This document shows, piece by piece, positions 20,477 through 31,247 of a stretch of 64,000 nt of DNA. The notes under the pieces are model-generated. The model saw only the letters and a list, made by a program, of their open reading frames with translations, did not search any database and had not been told where the DNA came from. The stretch is from the NCBI GenBank assembly GCA_902561075.1, contig CACEOC010000001.1:62001-126000 (forward strand). The letters run 5' to 3'. This stretch comes from an uncultured Pelagibacteraceae bacterium. GTDB lineage: Bacteria; Pseudomonadota; Alphaproteobacteria; Pelagibacterales; Pelagibacteraceae. Positions within the stretch are counted from its first letter, which is position 1. Each line of letters starts with the position of its first letter. The position numbers and the translations under genes are program-made.

Positions 20477-22818
20477 TAGTAAAAATTAAATATATTTTTG
20501 TTAGATAGTTTATAGTTTAAATTCTGATCATTCTCAAAAGACTTTTTATTTTCATTAACTTTAAAAACTTCTATCAGAGTGTCTTTTGAACCATAATTAA
20601 CCTTTTTTCCTGTTTTTGCGTCTATTAAAACCATTTTTATACCATCAGATACTTTAAAAGGTCTCGCATCCTTTTTGTTAATTGCTTTTTTTACAAAATT
20701 TTTAAAAATGGGCATTGCTGTTTTAGCTCCTGTTTCGTATTTTCCAAGACTTTTTGGTTCATCGTAACCAACATAAACGCCAATTACTAAATTAGATGTA
20801 TATCCAATAAACCATGTATCAGTGTTTTCATTGGTAGTTCCTGTTTTTCCTGCTAAATCTAAATTAAGATTTTTTAAACCTTTTCCTGTTCCTCTTTGCA
20901 CAACTCCTTCAAGCATAGAAGTAATTTGGTATGCTGTTTCGGGACTCATTACTTGAGAAAAGCTGTTTTCAATAGTAGGGATTTTTTTACTTAAATAAGA
21001 AATTTCATCGCAGTTTTTGCAAAATCTTGTTTCTGAATTAAAAATTGTTTTTCCTTCACTATCCTGAATTCTATCTATTAATATTGGATTAATTAATTTT
21101 CCACCATTTATAAAAGAGCAGTATGCGGTTGTAAGTTTTAAAAGAGTTGTTTCTTCTGAACCTAAAGATATTGACATAAGCTTTTTTGGATTTTTATATA
21201 TATTTAACTTTTTTGTAAAACCAGTAATTGCATCTAAACCTAATTTTTGAGAAATTCTTACTGTCATCAAGTTTCTTGATTTTTCAATCCCTGTCCTTAA
21301 TGTAGATAATCCATAAAATTTTTTTCCATAATTTTCAGGTTTCCACATTTTTAAGTCCTCTCCTTGCTCAAGTACAATTGGGGCATCTAAAATTAATGTA
21401 TTAGGCTTAAATTGACTTTCTAAAGCCAAAGCATAAATAAAGGGTTTTAGTGCAGATCCAGGTTGTCTTGAAGCTTGAGTTGCTCTATTAAATTCACTTT
21501 TAACAAAACTAAAACCTCCAGAAATTGCAAAGACTCTTCCCGTGAAAGGATCCATAACAACAATACCACCATTTACATTGGGTAACTGTTGTAAGCTATA
21601 TTTATTATCATTTATTTTTTTTACATAAATAACATCATTAACTTTTAAAATTTTGTCAAAATCTTTTTTTGTCCAATTTATATTTTCATATTTAATAATT
21701 CCTAACTTATTATTTTCCGTCTCTATGTTTATAGAAAATTTTTCAATCTTCTTAACTATTGCAATTTCCCACCCTAGTGAACTTTCTAATTTATATTTCT
21801 TTAATGCATCCTTCCAATTTTTTTTTTTTTCATTTGAATTAAATAATGGTCCTCTCCAGCCTTTTCTTTTGTCATATTCCAAAAGTCCGTCTCGTAAAGC
21901 ATTTGTTGCAACTTTTTGAAGAGTTAAATTTAAAGGTGTTTTTATACTAAAACCTTGCTCATAAACCTTATTAAAACCGTAGTCTTCAACAATTTTTTTT
22001 CTAACATCCTCAACAAAATATCTTGAGTCCTCTAAAAAAATTCTTTTTCTTTTGCTAAGTTTTATTTCAGATTTAGAAAAACTTTTATAATTATCTTCAT
22101 TTATATAATCATTGTCGTATAAGTTTTTTAAAACTAAATTTCTTCTAAATTTTGCTAATTCAGGATTTTTATAAGGATTATATTTGCTTGGCGCTTTAGG
22201 TAATGCAGCAAGCAACGCAGCTTCATTATAAGATAAATTACTTATTGGTTTATCAAAATATTTTAGACTCGCTGATGCTATTCCATAACTTCCTTCGCCG
22301 AGATATATCTGGTTTAGATATAATTCTAATATTCTCTCTTTAGAAAATGCTCTTTCAATTCTAAATGCAAGTATTGCCTCTTTAATTTTTCTGTCTAAAC
22401 TTACCTCATTTGTAAGTAAAAAATTTTTCGCGACTTGTTGTGTGATTGTTGATGCCCCCTCTAATCTTTTTGAACCTAAAATATTATAAAAATTATTGTA
22501 TATTGCCCTCAGAACGCCCTTCGCATCTACTCCTGGATGATCGAAAAAATTTTTATCCTCAGCCGATAAAAATGAATTGATTACTATTTTTGGAATAGAA
22601 TTATAAGGAATAAAAATCCTTTTTTCAGTAGCAAAATCTATTACTAATTCACCTTCACCTGAGTATAACTTGCTTGAAACTGGCGGTTTATAATTTTTTA
22701 AAAACTTATAATCTGGTAATTCATTAGAATAAGTCCACAATATAACAACAATTGATATTATTGATAAAATAATCAAAAAAAATACAGAAAATACTAAATT
22801 TTTAATAACTTTGTTCAT
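20476..22818 (-). CDS. mrcA: Penicillin-binding protein 1A family transglycosylase/transpeptidase
   Basis: 'SAEDKNFFDHPGVD', 'EGASTITQQVAKN', 'QPGSALKPFIY', 'AGKTGTTNENTDTWFIGY'. Confidence 0.95.
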   Translation of the reverse strand: MNKVIKNLVFSVFFLIILSIISIVVILWTYSNELPDYKFLKNYKPPVSSKLYSGEGELVIDFATEKRIFIPYNSIPKIVINSFLSAEDKNFFDHPGVDAKGVLRAIYNNFYNILGSKRLEGASTITQQVAKNFLLTNEVSLDRKIKEAILAFRIERAFSKERILELYLNQIYLGEGSYGIASASLKYFDKPISNLSYNEAALLAALPKAPSKYNPYKNPELAKFRRNLVLKNLYDNDYINEDNYKSFSKSEIKLSKRKRIFLEDSRYFVEDVRKKIVEDYGFNKVYEQGFSIKTPLNLTLQKVATNALRDGLLEYDKRKGWRGPLFNSNEKKKNWKDALKKYKLESSLGWEIAIVKKIEKFSINIETENNKLGIIKYENINWTKKDFDKILKVNDVIYVKKINDNKYSLQQLPNVNGGIVVMDPFTGRVFAISGGFSFVKSEFNRATQASRQPGSALKPFIYALALESQFKPNTLILDAPIVLEQGEDLKMWKPENYGKKFYGLSTLRTGIEKSRNLMTVRISQKLGLDAITGFTKKLNIYKNPKKLMSISLGSEETTLLKLTTAYCSFINGGKLINPILIDRIQDSEGKTIFNSETRFCKNCDEISYLSKKIPTIENSFSQVMSPETAYQITSMLEGVVQRGTGKGLKNLNLDLAGKTGTTNENTDTWFIGYTSNLVIGVYVGYDEPKSLGKYETGAKTAMPIFKNFVKKAINKKDARPFKVSDGIKMVLIDAKTGKKVNYGSKDTLIEVFKVNENKKSFENDQNLNYKLSNKNIFNFY

Positions 22819-22895
22819 TTTTATTTTAATTAGTTCATGAATTTGTTAATGTTAAGGCATAACTTAAATAAAATGAAATTAAAAAATCAAAATTT

Positions 22896-24650
22896 ATGTC
22901 AAAAAATTTATATATTGATGCTTCGCATCCAAACGAAACTCGTGTTGTTCTTAAGTCAGATGAAAATATTGAAGATTATGAATATGAAAGTGTAAATAAT
23001 ACTTTAATAAAGAACAATATTTATCTAGGAAAAGTAAGTAGGATAGAACCTTCTTTACAAGCTGCTTTTGTAGACTTTGGTAGAGAAAGACATGGTTTTT
23101 TATCTTTCAATGATATTCAAAGTGATTACTATCAATTGCCTAAAGATGATTTAATTAAAATAAAGAAAGAAGAAGAAGAAAATAGAGAAAGATTAATTAA
23201 AGAGAGTGAAATCAATGAAAGTAACCCTACCGCAGAAAATCAAGAAGTTAAAGATCAAGAAGAAAATGAAATACAAAATGATGAAAATTTAAATCAAAAG
23301 AGAAAAGAGAAAAGATTCCCAAGTAAAAGATATAAAATACAAGAAGTTATAAAACCAAATCAAGTTATACTTGTGCAAGTGCTTAAAGATGAAAGAGGAT
23401 TGAAAGGTGCCGCATTAAGTACATTTATTTCAATTGCTGGTAAGTATATCGTATTAATGCCTAACACGCCAAAAGGGGGTGGTATTTCAAGAAAAATTTT
23501 TAATCCAGCTGATAGAAAAAAAATTAGAACAATTTTAAATGAAATAATTATACCAAAAGAAATGGGCATAATTGTTAGGACCGCAGGATCAAATAAGACT
23601 AAAAATGAAATTAATGGTGATTTAAAAAATCTTATTTCATCATGGGAAAAAATTAAAGAAAATGCTTTAAATTCTATTGCTCCGTCTTTAATACATCAGG
23701 AAAGTGATATTATAAAGAGAAGTTTACGTGATATGTTTGATGATAACACTCAAAATATTATAGTTGAAGGCAATGATGGTTATCAAAAAACCAAAAATTA
23801 TATAAAACAAATGCTGCCTAAACATTTAAAAAAAGTTAAAAAATATAGAGACAAAATACCTCTTTTCTTCAAAGAAAAAATTGAGACTAAACTTTATGAA
23901 ATTTTTAAAACTGAAGTCAAATTATCCTCAGGGGGATATATCGTAATAAATCCAACTGAAGCTTTGATTTCTATAGATGTGAATTCTGGAAAATCTATAA
24001 AACAGAAAAATGTTGAGAGTACAGCATTAGATACCAATATTGAAGCAGCTGACGAAATATCTAGACAAATTAAAATAAGAGATCTCTCTGGATTAATAAT
24101 CATTGATTTTATAGATATGATAAGCTTTAACAATAAAAAAACTGTTGAGAGAAGATTAAAAGAAAAATGTAGAAAAGATAGGGCACGTATTCAAATTGGA
24201 AGAATAAGTAATTTTGGTTTACTTGAAATGTCTAGGCAAAGACTTAGGGAAAGTAGCGTGAAATGGGCTACTAAACTTACAAAAGACTCATTTGCTCTTA
24301 AAATTTTAAAATTATTAGAGCTGAAATCTTTAGAAAATAAAGCAAAAAAAATATACCTTTTTTTAAATAACAATATTTTGAATTTATTAAACGAGAATTT
24401 TTTGGAAAATTTAAATTATTTCAAGAAAAAAAATAAAATCGATTTAATTTTAGAAACAAATAACGAGCTAGACATAACTGAATATATAATAGAGTTTAAA
24501 TCTAAAACAAATAAGTTGCTTGATAAAATTGAAAATATATCTAGTAACAAAAAAATAAATAGTATTGATAAAAATAGTGATAATAAAGTTATAAAGTTTA
24601 AGAAAAAAAAATTTTTTAAGAAAAAATTTTATAAAACTAAAGCTAAATAA
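22896..24650 (+). CDS. Ribonuclease E/G family protein
   Basis: '[27 protein letters not shown]', 'IDVNSGKSI', 'LIIIDFIDM', '[15 protein letters not shown]'; charged insertion within the S1-like region. Confidence 0.94.
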   Translation: MSKNLYIDASHPNETRVVLKSDENIEDYEYESVNNTLIKNNIYLGKVSRIEPSLQAAFVDFGRERHGFLSFNDIQSDYYQLPKDDLIKIKKEEEENRERLIKESEINESNPTAENQEVKDQEENEIQNDENLNQKRKEKRFPSKRYKIQEVIKPNQVILVQVLKDERGLKGAALSTFISIAGKYIVLMPNTPKGGGISRKIFNPADRKKIRTILNEIIIPKEMGIIVRTAGSNKTKNEINGDLKNLISSWEKIKENALNSIAPSLIHQESDIIKRSLRDMFDDNTQNIIVEGNDGYQKTKNYIKQMLPKHLKKVKKYRDKIPLFFKEKIETKLYEIFKTEVKLSSGGYIVINPTEALISIDVNSGKSIKQKNVESTALDTNIEAADEISRQIKIRDLSGLIIIDFIDMISFNNKKTVERRLKEKCRKDRARIQIGRISNFGLLEMSRQRLRESSVKWATKLTKDSFALKILKLLELKSLENKAKKIYLFLNNNILNLLNENFLENLNYFKKKNKIDLILETNNELDITEYIIEFKSKTNKLLDKIENISSNKKINSIDKNSDNKVIKFKKKKFFKKKFYKTKAK

Positions 24651-25410
24651 TTCCTTTTTTGGGACTTGAAGGTTTTCCCATTATTGTTTTTTTTATCCTT
24701 CCTGACAAATAAGATTTTCTCCCAGCAATTACAGCTAGTTTCATAGCCTCAGCCATCAAAAATGGCTTTTTTGCATTTGCAATTGCTGTGTTGACTAATA
24801 CCCCGTCACAACCAAGCTGCATAGCTTCAGCCGCATCTACAGCGTCTCCAATACCAGCATCTATAATTATAGGTATTTTTGTATTGTTTCGAATTATCTT
24901 AATATTAATATTATTTACAATTCCAAGGCCTGATCCAATTGGAGAAGCTAATGGCATAATGGCTGAAGCTCCAGAATTTTCTAGTCTCTTTGCCATTAAT
25001 GGGTCATCGTTGCAATATACCATAACTTTGAAACCCTCTTTTACAAGTACTTCAGTAGATTTTATTGTTTCTATCATATCTGGCAAAAGTGATTTTTTAT
25101 CTCCTAAAACCTCCAGTTTTACTAATTTCCAACCACCAATTTCTCTTGCGAGTCTTAAAGTTCTTAAAGCTTCCTCAGAGGTAAAACAACCAGCTGTATT
25201 TGGTAAATAAGTGATTTTTTTGGGATTAAGATAATCCATTAACAATGGTTTAGATTTGTCAACAATATTAACTCTTCTAACAGCTACAGTGACAATAGCT
25301 GCTCCAGAAATTTTTACTGCTTTTGCACATTCCTCAAAATTTTTATATTTTCCTGTCCCTACAATCAATCGTGAGTTATATTTTTTTTTTTCAATAATTA
25401 GTTTATCCAC
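24643..25410 (-). CDS. thiG: Thiazole synthase
   Basis: '[12 protein letters not shown]', '[18 protein letters not shown]', '[32 protein letters not shown]'. Confidence 0.96.
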   Translation of the reverse strand: MDKLIIEKKKYNSRLIVGTGKYKNFEECAKAVKISGAAIVTVAVRRVNIVDKSKPLLMDYLNPKKITYLPNTAGCFTSEEALRTLRLAREIGGWKLVKLEVLGDKKSLLPDMIETIKSTEVLVKEGFKVMVYCNDDPLMAKRLENSGASAIMPLASPIGSGLGIVNNINIKIIRNNTKIPIIIDAGIGDAVDAAEAMQLGCDGVLVNTAIANAKKPFLMAEAMKLAVIAGRKSYLSGRIKKTIMGKPSSPKKGII

Positions 25411-25413
25411 TCT

Positions 25414-25632
25414 TTAACCGCCTCCAATAAAATGTACAATTTCAATGTGATCATTTTCTTTAATATATATTTTGCTTATTTTGGATTTATCTAATATTTT
25501 TTTGTTAAGTTCTATGGCAACCATTTTTATTGGAATTTTGAGTTTATTCAATAAAGAATTGATTGATGTTTTTTTATTTAATTGAATTTTCTTGCCATTA
25601 ACCTTTATTTTTATTTTAATTTTTTTTGCCAT
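25414..25632 (-). CDS. thiS: Sulfur carrier protein ThiS; start set at 25632 (track ORF start 25797 is over-extended)
   Basis: Ubiquitin-like 'KIKVNGKKIQL...' with C-terminal 'HFIGGG'; located upstream of thiG. Confidence 0.9.
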   Translation of the reverse strand: MAKKIKIKIKVNGKKIQLNKKTSINSLLNKLKIPIKMVAIELNKKILDKSKISKIYIKENDHIEIVHFIGGG

Positions 25633-25648
25633 ATAATATAAAGTATTT

Positions 25649-26098
25649 GTGAGTAAAAAAATTTTAATTATTAATGGACCAAATCTTAATCTATTAGGTG
25701 AAAGAGAACAATCACAATATGGAAAAATTACACTCGAAGAAATTAATGAAAAATGTGTTGAGACTGGAAAAAAGCTAAATTTACATATAGAGTTCAAGCA
25801 ATCTAATATAGAGGGTGAAATTGTGAATTTTATTCAAAATGCAAGGAATGACTTTAATGGATTAATTATAAATGCTGCAGGATTTACTCATACTTCTGTG
25901 TCCATAAGAGATGCATTAGATATATTTAAATATCCAATAATTGAAGTTCATATAAGTAATATTTATAAACGTGAGGAATTTAGGCAGAAATCTTTAATAA
26001 GCCATGTTGCAACAGGTGGTATTTTTGGAATTGGTCCAGAATGTTATAATTTGGCCATACATGCTATAAATAAATTGATAATTTCAAATGGAAGTTGA
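25649..26098 (+). CDS. aroQ: Type II 3-dehydroquinate dehydratase (GTG start)
   Basis: 'ILIINGPNLNLLGEREQSQYG', 'LIINAAGFTHTSVSIRDAL', 'EVHISNIYKREEFR'. Confidence 0.95.
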   Translation: MSKKILIINGPNLNLLGEREQSQYGKITLEEINEKCVETGKKLNLHIEFKQSNIEGEIVNFIQNARNDFNGLIINAAGFTHTSVSIRDALDIFKYPIIEVHISNIYKREEFRQKSLISHVATGGIFGIGPECYNLAIHAINKLIISNGS

Positions 26099-26447
26099 TA
26101 AAAAAATATTAATTAAGCTACTTAAAGTTTTAGAGGAGTTAAAGAACTCCATAAAAGATACTAGCGCTTTAGATGTAGATAATAATGAGGAAGTGTTGAC
26201 TGATATTGAGGAAGGATTTTCAATAAAAAGTCCTCTAGTTGGAACTGCATATCTAGCACCTGAGCCGGGAGGGAAAAAATTTGTTGAAACTGGAAAAAAA
26301 ATTAAAAAAGGAGATACCTTAATGATTGTAGAAGCTATGAAAACTATGAATCATGTTCCATCAACTAAAGATGGTATAGTGAAAAAAGTGTGTGTAGATG
26401 ATGGAGAGCCTGTAGAGTTTGGGCAAAATTTAGTTATTTTGGATTAA
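26088..26447 (+). CDS. accB: Biotin carboxyl carrier protein of acetyl-CoA carboxylase
   Basis: Biotinylation motif 'VEAMKTMN', upstream of accC. Confidence 0.95.
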   Translation: MEVDKKILIKLLKVLEELKNSIKDTSALDVDNNEEVLTDIEEGFSIKSPLVGTAYLAPEPGGKKFVETGKKIKKGDTLMIVEAMKTMNHVPSTKDGIVKKVCVDDGEPVEFGQNLVILD

Positions 26448-27784
26448 TGTTTAAAAAAATTCTTATTGCAAATAGAGGTGAAATTGCTGTTAGGGTAATT
26501 AGAGCATGCAAAGAATGGGGTATTGATACTGTAGCTGTTCACTCAGATGTTGACAAAGATAGCATGCATGTAAAACTTGCTGATGAAAGTGTGTGTATTG
26601 GTTCACACAATCCAGCTAATAGTTATTTAAACATTCCAGCTATTCTGTCTGCTATAGAACTTACAAATGCTGATGCTGTTCATCCTGGATATGGTTTCTT
26701 ATCTGAAAATTATGAATTTGCAAAAATGTTAGAGGATTATAATATAAAATTTATTGGACCATCATCTAAACTTATAAAGATGATGGGAGACAAAATTCAA
26801 GCAAAAAAAATTGCAAAAGATTATGGTTTACCTATTATTGAGGGTTCTGATGGCGGAATAACAGATATTGAGGAGGCTAAAAAGTTATGTAATAAAATAA
26901 AATACCCTGTTTTAATTAAAGCTGCGGGTGGGGGTGGCGGCAAAGGGATGAAAATAGTTTTTGATGAAAAAGATTTTGAAATAAGTTTTAAAACTGCAAG
27001 GATAGAAGCTAAAAAGTATTTTGCAAATGATGAAGTGTATATTGAAAAATTTTTTCAAAACCCTAGACATATAGAAGTACAGGTTTTATCAGGAAAAAAT
27101 AGGACAGTTCATTTATATGAGAGAGATTGCTCGGTACAGAGAAGACACCAAAAATTAATAGAGGAAACTCCGAGTCCAGTTTTGACTGATAAAATAAGAA
27201 ATGACTTATTAGATAGAACTGTGAAAATGGTAGAGAAGATTGGTTATGAAGGAGCGGGAACTGTTGAATTTATTTATGAAGATGGAAAATATTTTTTCTT
27301 GGAAATGAACACAAGAGTACAAGTTGAACATCCGGTTACCGAAGTTGTAACTGGCATAGACATTATAAAGGAGCAAATAAGAATTGCATTTTATGGTGAT
27401 ACTTCATTAAAACAAGAGGATATTAAACCTAGAGGTCATGCCATTGAGTGTAGGATAAATGCTGAAGACGCTAGTAAAAACTTTCAACCATCTCCAGGTA
27501 GAATTAATATGTGTCATCAACCATCTGGTTTTAGAACTAGGGTAGATAGTTTTATTTATCAAGGTTATAAAATTACACCTTATTATGACAGTATGATTTG
27601 TAAACTAATTTGCCATGGAAGAGATAGATATGAAGCAATTCAGAGAACCAAAAGATCTCTAGATGAATTTGTAATTGAGGGTATTACAACTACAATTGAT
27701 TTACACAAAAAATTGCTTAAACATAAAAAATTTATTAATTCAGATTTTAATGTTAACTGGTTAGATAATGAAAAAATTCTTTAG
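26447..27784 (+). CDS. accC: Acetyl-CoA carboxylase biotin carboxylase subunit
   Basis: 'ILIANRGEIAVRVIRACKE', 'VLIKAAGGGGGKGMK', 'FLEMNTRVQVEHPVTE'. Confidence 0.97.
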   Translation: MFKKILIANRGEIAVRVIRACKEWGIDTVAVHSDVDKDSMHVKLADESVCIGSHNPANSYLNIPAILSAIELTNADAVHPGYGFLSENYEFAKMLEDYNIKFIGPSSKLIKMMGDKIQAKKIAKDYGLPIIEGSDGGITDIEEAKKLCNKIKYPVLIKAAGGGGGKGMKIVFDEKDFEISFKTARIEAKKYFANDEVYIEKFFQNPRHIEVQVLSGKNRTVHLYERDCSVQRRHQKLIEETPSPVLTDKIRNDLLDRTVKMVEKIGYEGAGTVEFIYEDGKYFFLEMNTRVQVEHPVTEVVTGIDIIKEQIRIAFYGDTSLKQEDIKPRGHAIECRINAEDASKNFQPSPGRINMCHQPSGFRTRVDSFIYQGYKITPYYDSMICKLICHGRDRYEAIQRTKRSLDEFVIEGITTTIDLHKKLLKHKKFINSDFNVNWLDNEKIL

Positions 27785-28188
27785 TCAATACACTTGGTAA
27801 GCCAAATATCATATATAGGATGATCAAAAGGTTTTAAAGACGGACTTGATGAAAAAGTCCAATCATTAAATACAAATACTTTGTCCTTATCTACAAAAGT
27901 TAAATCTTTTACTTGTAAGTAGGCGGTTATTTCAGGATTATCATCAAATTCTGAGTTTCTACATTTTAAGGGTCTTATTAAAAGATCGTTAAATTTTATC
28001 TCTTCACCAACATTTATATTTAAAGTCGAATTTTTTGAATTAACTTTGTCTAAGATTTTAATAACTACAATTTTACCACTATTGTTAGACCCAAAAACAG
28101 GAGTTGTAAAATTTAAAATAATTAAAATCAAAAATTTTATTAAATATATTTTAATCCTTCCAACTTTTATATTTTTTTTGTGCAGCAT
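27781..28188 (-). CDS. DUF2155-family secreted protein
   Basis: N-terminal signal-like segment; 'VVIKILDKVNSK...DWTFSSSPSLKPFDHPIYDIWLTKC'. Confidence 0.8.
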   Translation of the reverse strand: MLHKKNIKVGRIKIYLIKFLILIILNFTTPVFGSNNSGKIVVIKILDKVNSKNSTLNINVGEEIKFNDLLIRPLKCRNSEFDDNPEITAYLQVKDLTFVDKDKVFVFNDWTFSSSPSLKPFDHPIYDIWLTKCID

Positions 28189-28510
28189 TTTTATTTTTAT
28201 TAGGACTATAGGCTTTATCTGTGCCAGTTAAATTTGGTGAATGTTTTTTTTGCCAATCAAATTTTTTTAATTCTCTATTATTTTCTAACTTATTATTTAG
28301 GTGGTGTATCCAAGAATACCATTCTTGAGGAATTTTTGTAGCTTCAATTTCATTTTTATAAATTACCCATCTTTTATTATTTTTATCTTGATAATATTTA
28401 TTACCAAATTCATCTTTTCCAATTAATTTACCATGCAAAAAAGTACTGATTCGAGTACCAAGAGTCTGGCTGTTCCACCAAGTAAAAATTTGTTTAAATA
28501 TTGTCAACAT
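28151..28510 (-). CDS. NDUFA12-family NADH:ubiquinone oxidoreductase accessory subunit
   Basis: 'GKLIGKDEFGNKYYQDKNNKRWVIY...IPQEWYSWIHHL'. Confidence 0.88.
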   Translation of the reverse strand: MLTIFKQIFTWWNSQTLGTRISTFLHGKLIGKDEFGNKYYQDKNNKRWVIYKNEIEATKIPQEWYSWIHHLNNKLENNRELKKFDWQKKHSPNLTGTDKAYSPNKNKNAAQKKYKSWKD

Positions 28511-28626
28511 AATATTTTTATTTTTATTACAATTTAAAATTGTAAAAATTAAATTAGACTAAATTTTGATTTTGTATATAAGATATTTTGTTAACGACTC
28601 AAATTAAATAATTAAATAGGATTAAA

Positions 28627-29463
28627 ATGGCAAAATATCTTGTAGAAACGTATTATACATGTAGCTTTAAAGTTAAGCATTATTTAGATAACTTAAATGA
28701 AAAAGAACTTGATAAACTTGAGCAAAGAGAAGACGGAAAATTTGAAATTTTAGATGTTAAACTTGATAATAGAAAAACAAAAAATTTAGATAAAATATCA
28801 AAAAATATAAATGAAGAAAACATTGAAGAATTAAGATCAGAAAATAAAGATGATAAAAATAATCTCACAAGAAAACAATTTAAAAATTCTAACTTTATTA
28901 ACCAAGTTTCTGAGAACGTTAATAGAAGATTTAGTATGCCAGATAGAAGAAAAGGCTACATTCAAAAAGCAAGTGTAGGCGATCATAAGGTATATTTGCA
29001 CACAGGTGAGTATGAAGATGGAAAGATTGGTGAAATTTTTATCGACACTAGCAAAGAGGGAGAATTAGTTAAAGCTCTCATGAACAATTTTGCAATTGCT
29101 ATATCTTTAGGCCTTCAGTACGGGGTGCCTTTAGATGAATTTGTTAACGCTTATGTAGACACAAAATTTGAACCATCAGGAAAAGTTTATGGAAATGATA
29201 GAATTTTGAGTGCTACATCTATTTTAGATTATATTTTTAGGGAACTAGCGATTTCTTATTTAAATAGAGAAGACCTAGCACATACACCATCGATTGGTAA
29301 TACCGAAAAAACAATAGATAGTAATGATGAGCATACAGAGGACCAACAACAAATTCTTAAAATAGTTAAAGATATTACTAGCAAAGGTTTTGTTAGAAAT
29401 AATTACAAAAAAAAACTTGTTGACTTATCTGATATACGAATAAATCTAAAAGGAAAAAAATAG
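28627..29463 (+). CDS. TSCPD-domain protein resembling the C-terminal domain of B12-dependent ribonucleotide reductase
   Basis: '[74 protein letters not shown]'. Confidence 0.8.
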   Translation: MAKYLVETYYTCSFKVKHYLDNLNEKELDKLEQREDGKFEILDVKLDNRKTKNLDKISKNINEENIEELRSENKDDKNNLTRKQFKNSNFINQVSENVNRRFSMPDRRKGYIQKASVGDHKVYLHTGEYEDGKIGEIFIDTSKEGELVKALMNNFAIAISLGLQYGVPLDEFVNAYVDTKFEPSGKVYGNDRILSATSILDYIFRELAISYLNREDLAHTPSIGNTEKTIDSNDEHTEDQQQILKIVKDITSKGFVRNNYKKKLVDLSDIRINLKGKK

Positions 29464-29464
29464 A

Positions 29465-31240
29465 TTATTTTTTTTTGATAACAATGTTCAATTCTTTTAG
29501 TTGACTTTCATCTACTTCAGATGGAGCCATCATAAGTAGATCTTCTGCATTTTGGTTCATAGGAAACATAGTAACTTCTCTAATATTTTTTTCATTCGCA
29601 AGAAGCATGACAATTCTATCAATTCCAGGTGCTATGCCTCCATGAGGAGGAGCACCATACTTTAAAGCATTTATCATACCACTAAACTTGGTTTCCACAT
29701 GTGATTTAGAATATCCAGCGATTTCAAAAAGTTTATACATTAATTCTGGTATATGATTTCTTATAGCACCTGAGGATAATTCAATTCCATTGCATACAAT
29801 ATCATATTGATATGCTTTCATTGATAGTGGCTCTTTATAATCTAATTTTTTTATATCCCCTTGTGGCATAGAGAAAGGATTATGACTAAATTTAATTTTA
29901 TTTGTAATTTCGTCTCTTTCAAACATTGGGTAGTCAACTATCCAACAAAAAGCAAATACATTTCTATCTATTAAGTTTAAATCTTCAGCTATTTTTTGTC
30001 TTGCTAATGAAAGTGATGCCTCTATTTGTTTTAATTTTCCGCATGAGAAGAAAATACTATCTCCTTCATTTGCATTTGTTATTTTCATAAGTTCCTTAAT
30101 TGAGTCTTGTGAAAAAAATTTTCCTATTGTCCCTTTGGCTTTATAATTTTTTTCTATTGTTAAATAAGCTAAACCTGAATATCCTTGTTCTTTTGACCAT
30201 TTATCGATATTATCAAAGAAACTCCTTGGCTGCTCAAAAGTATTTTTAGTGACTATACAACGAACTATTGATCCATCTTTTACAAATTTTTTAAAAATTT
30301 CAAATTTTACATCGTCTCGAGTAAATAAGTTTGTAACATCGTTTATTATCAAAGGATTTCTTAGATCAGGCTTATCAGTACCATATCTTAACATAGATTC
30401 TTCATATTTTATTTTAGGAAATTGATTATCTTTTATTTTTTTATCTGAAAATTTTTCAAATAAACTTTTAAACAGATCTTCAATTACTTTAAAAACATCT
30501 TCTTGTTCTACAAACGACATTTCTAAATCTAATTGATAAAATTCTCCTGGACTTCTATCAGCTCTCGCGTCTTCATCTCTAAAGCAGGGAGCAATTTGAA
30601 AGTATTTATCAAATCCTGAAACCATAATAAGTTGTTTAAATTGTTGAGGCGCTTGAGGTAAAGCATAAAACTTTCCCTTATTCAACCTGCTTGGAACAAG
30701 AAAGTCTCTTGCTCCCTCAGGGCTTGAAGATGTTAATATAGGAGTTTGATACTCTAGAAATCCAAATTCAATCATTTTTTCTCTTATGAAAGAAATTACT
30801 TTTGATCTTAAAATTATATTAGAGTGAATTTTTTTTCTCCTTAAATCTAAAAATCTGTACTTTAATCTTACTTCTTCCGAGTATGTTTGATCAGAAAATA
30901 CAGGCATTGGTAATTCTTTACATTCACCTAATAAGTCATAAGAATTGATTTTAATTTCAATTCCACCTGTAGGTAAGTTTTTATTTACAGTATCCTCGGA
31001 CCTCTCAATTACCACTCCGTTAATTCTAATTACACTTTCAAGTGATATACTCTCAAGATCACTAAATTGTTTGTTTTTTTTATCTACAACACATTGAGTG
31101 ATGCCATAATGATCTCTCAAATCAATAAATAGTAAATTACCGTGATCTCGTTTTTTGTTTATCCATCCTGATAGTAATACATTCTCTCCTACATTAATTT
31201 TATTCAATTCCCCACAATGATGTGATCTATACTTATTCAA
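29465..31240 (-). CDS. aspS: Aspartyl-tRNA synthetase
   Basis: 'MNKYRSHHCGELN', 'SPEGARDFLVPSR', 'PGEFYQLDLEMSF', 'PPHGGIAPGIDRIVMLL'. Confidence 0.97.
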   Translation of the reverse strand: MNKYRSHHCGELNKINVGENVLLSGWINKKRDHGNLLFIDLRDHYGITQCVVDKKNKQFSDLESISLESVIRINGVVIERSEDTVNKNLPTGGIEIKINSYDLLGECKELPMPVFSDQTYSEEVRLKYRFLDLRRKKIHSNIILRSKVISFIREKMIEFGFLEYQTPILTSSSPEGARDFLVPSRLNKGKFYALPQAPQQFKQLIMVSGFDKYFQIAPCFRDEDARADRSPGEFYQLDLEMSFVEQEDVFKVIEDLFKSLFEKFSDKKIKDNQFPKIKYEESMLRYGTDKPDLRNPLIINDVTNLFTRDDVKFEIFKKFVKDGSIVRCIVTKNTFEQPRSFFDNIDKWSKEQGYSGLAYLTIEKNYKAKGTIGKFFSQDSIKELMKITNANEGDSIFFSCGKLKQIEASLSLARQKIAEDLNLIDRNVFAFCWIVDYPMFERDEITNKIKFSHNPFSMPQGDIKKLDYKEPLSMKAYQYDIVCNGIELSSGAIRNHIPELMYKLFEIAGYSKSHVETKFSGMINALKYGAPPHGGIAPGIDRIVMLLANEKNIREVTMFPMNQNAEDLLMMAPSEVDESQLKELNIVIKKK

Positions 31241-31247
31241 AATTTAC

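Noticed and set aside
24788-25210. 140-aa + strand ORF antisense to thiG
   Set aside because: ThiG is strongly supported on the opposite strand; the ORF looks like a shadow frame.
25633-25797. N-terminal extension of the ThiS ORF in the track
   Set aside because: Overlaps aroQ head-on and lacks ThiS similarity; ThiS proper starts at MAKKIKIK (25632).
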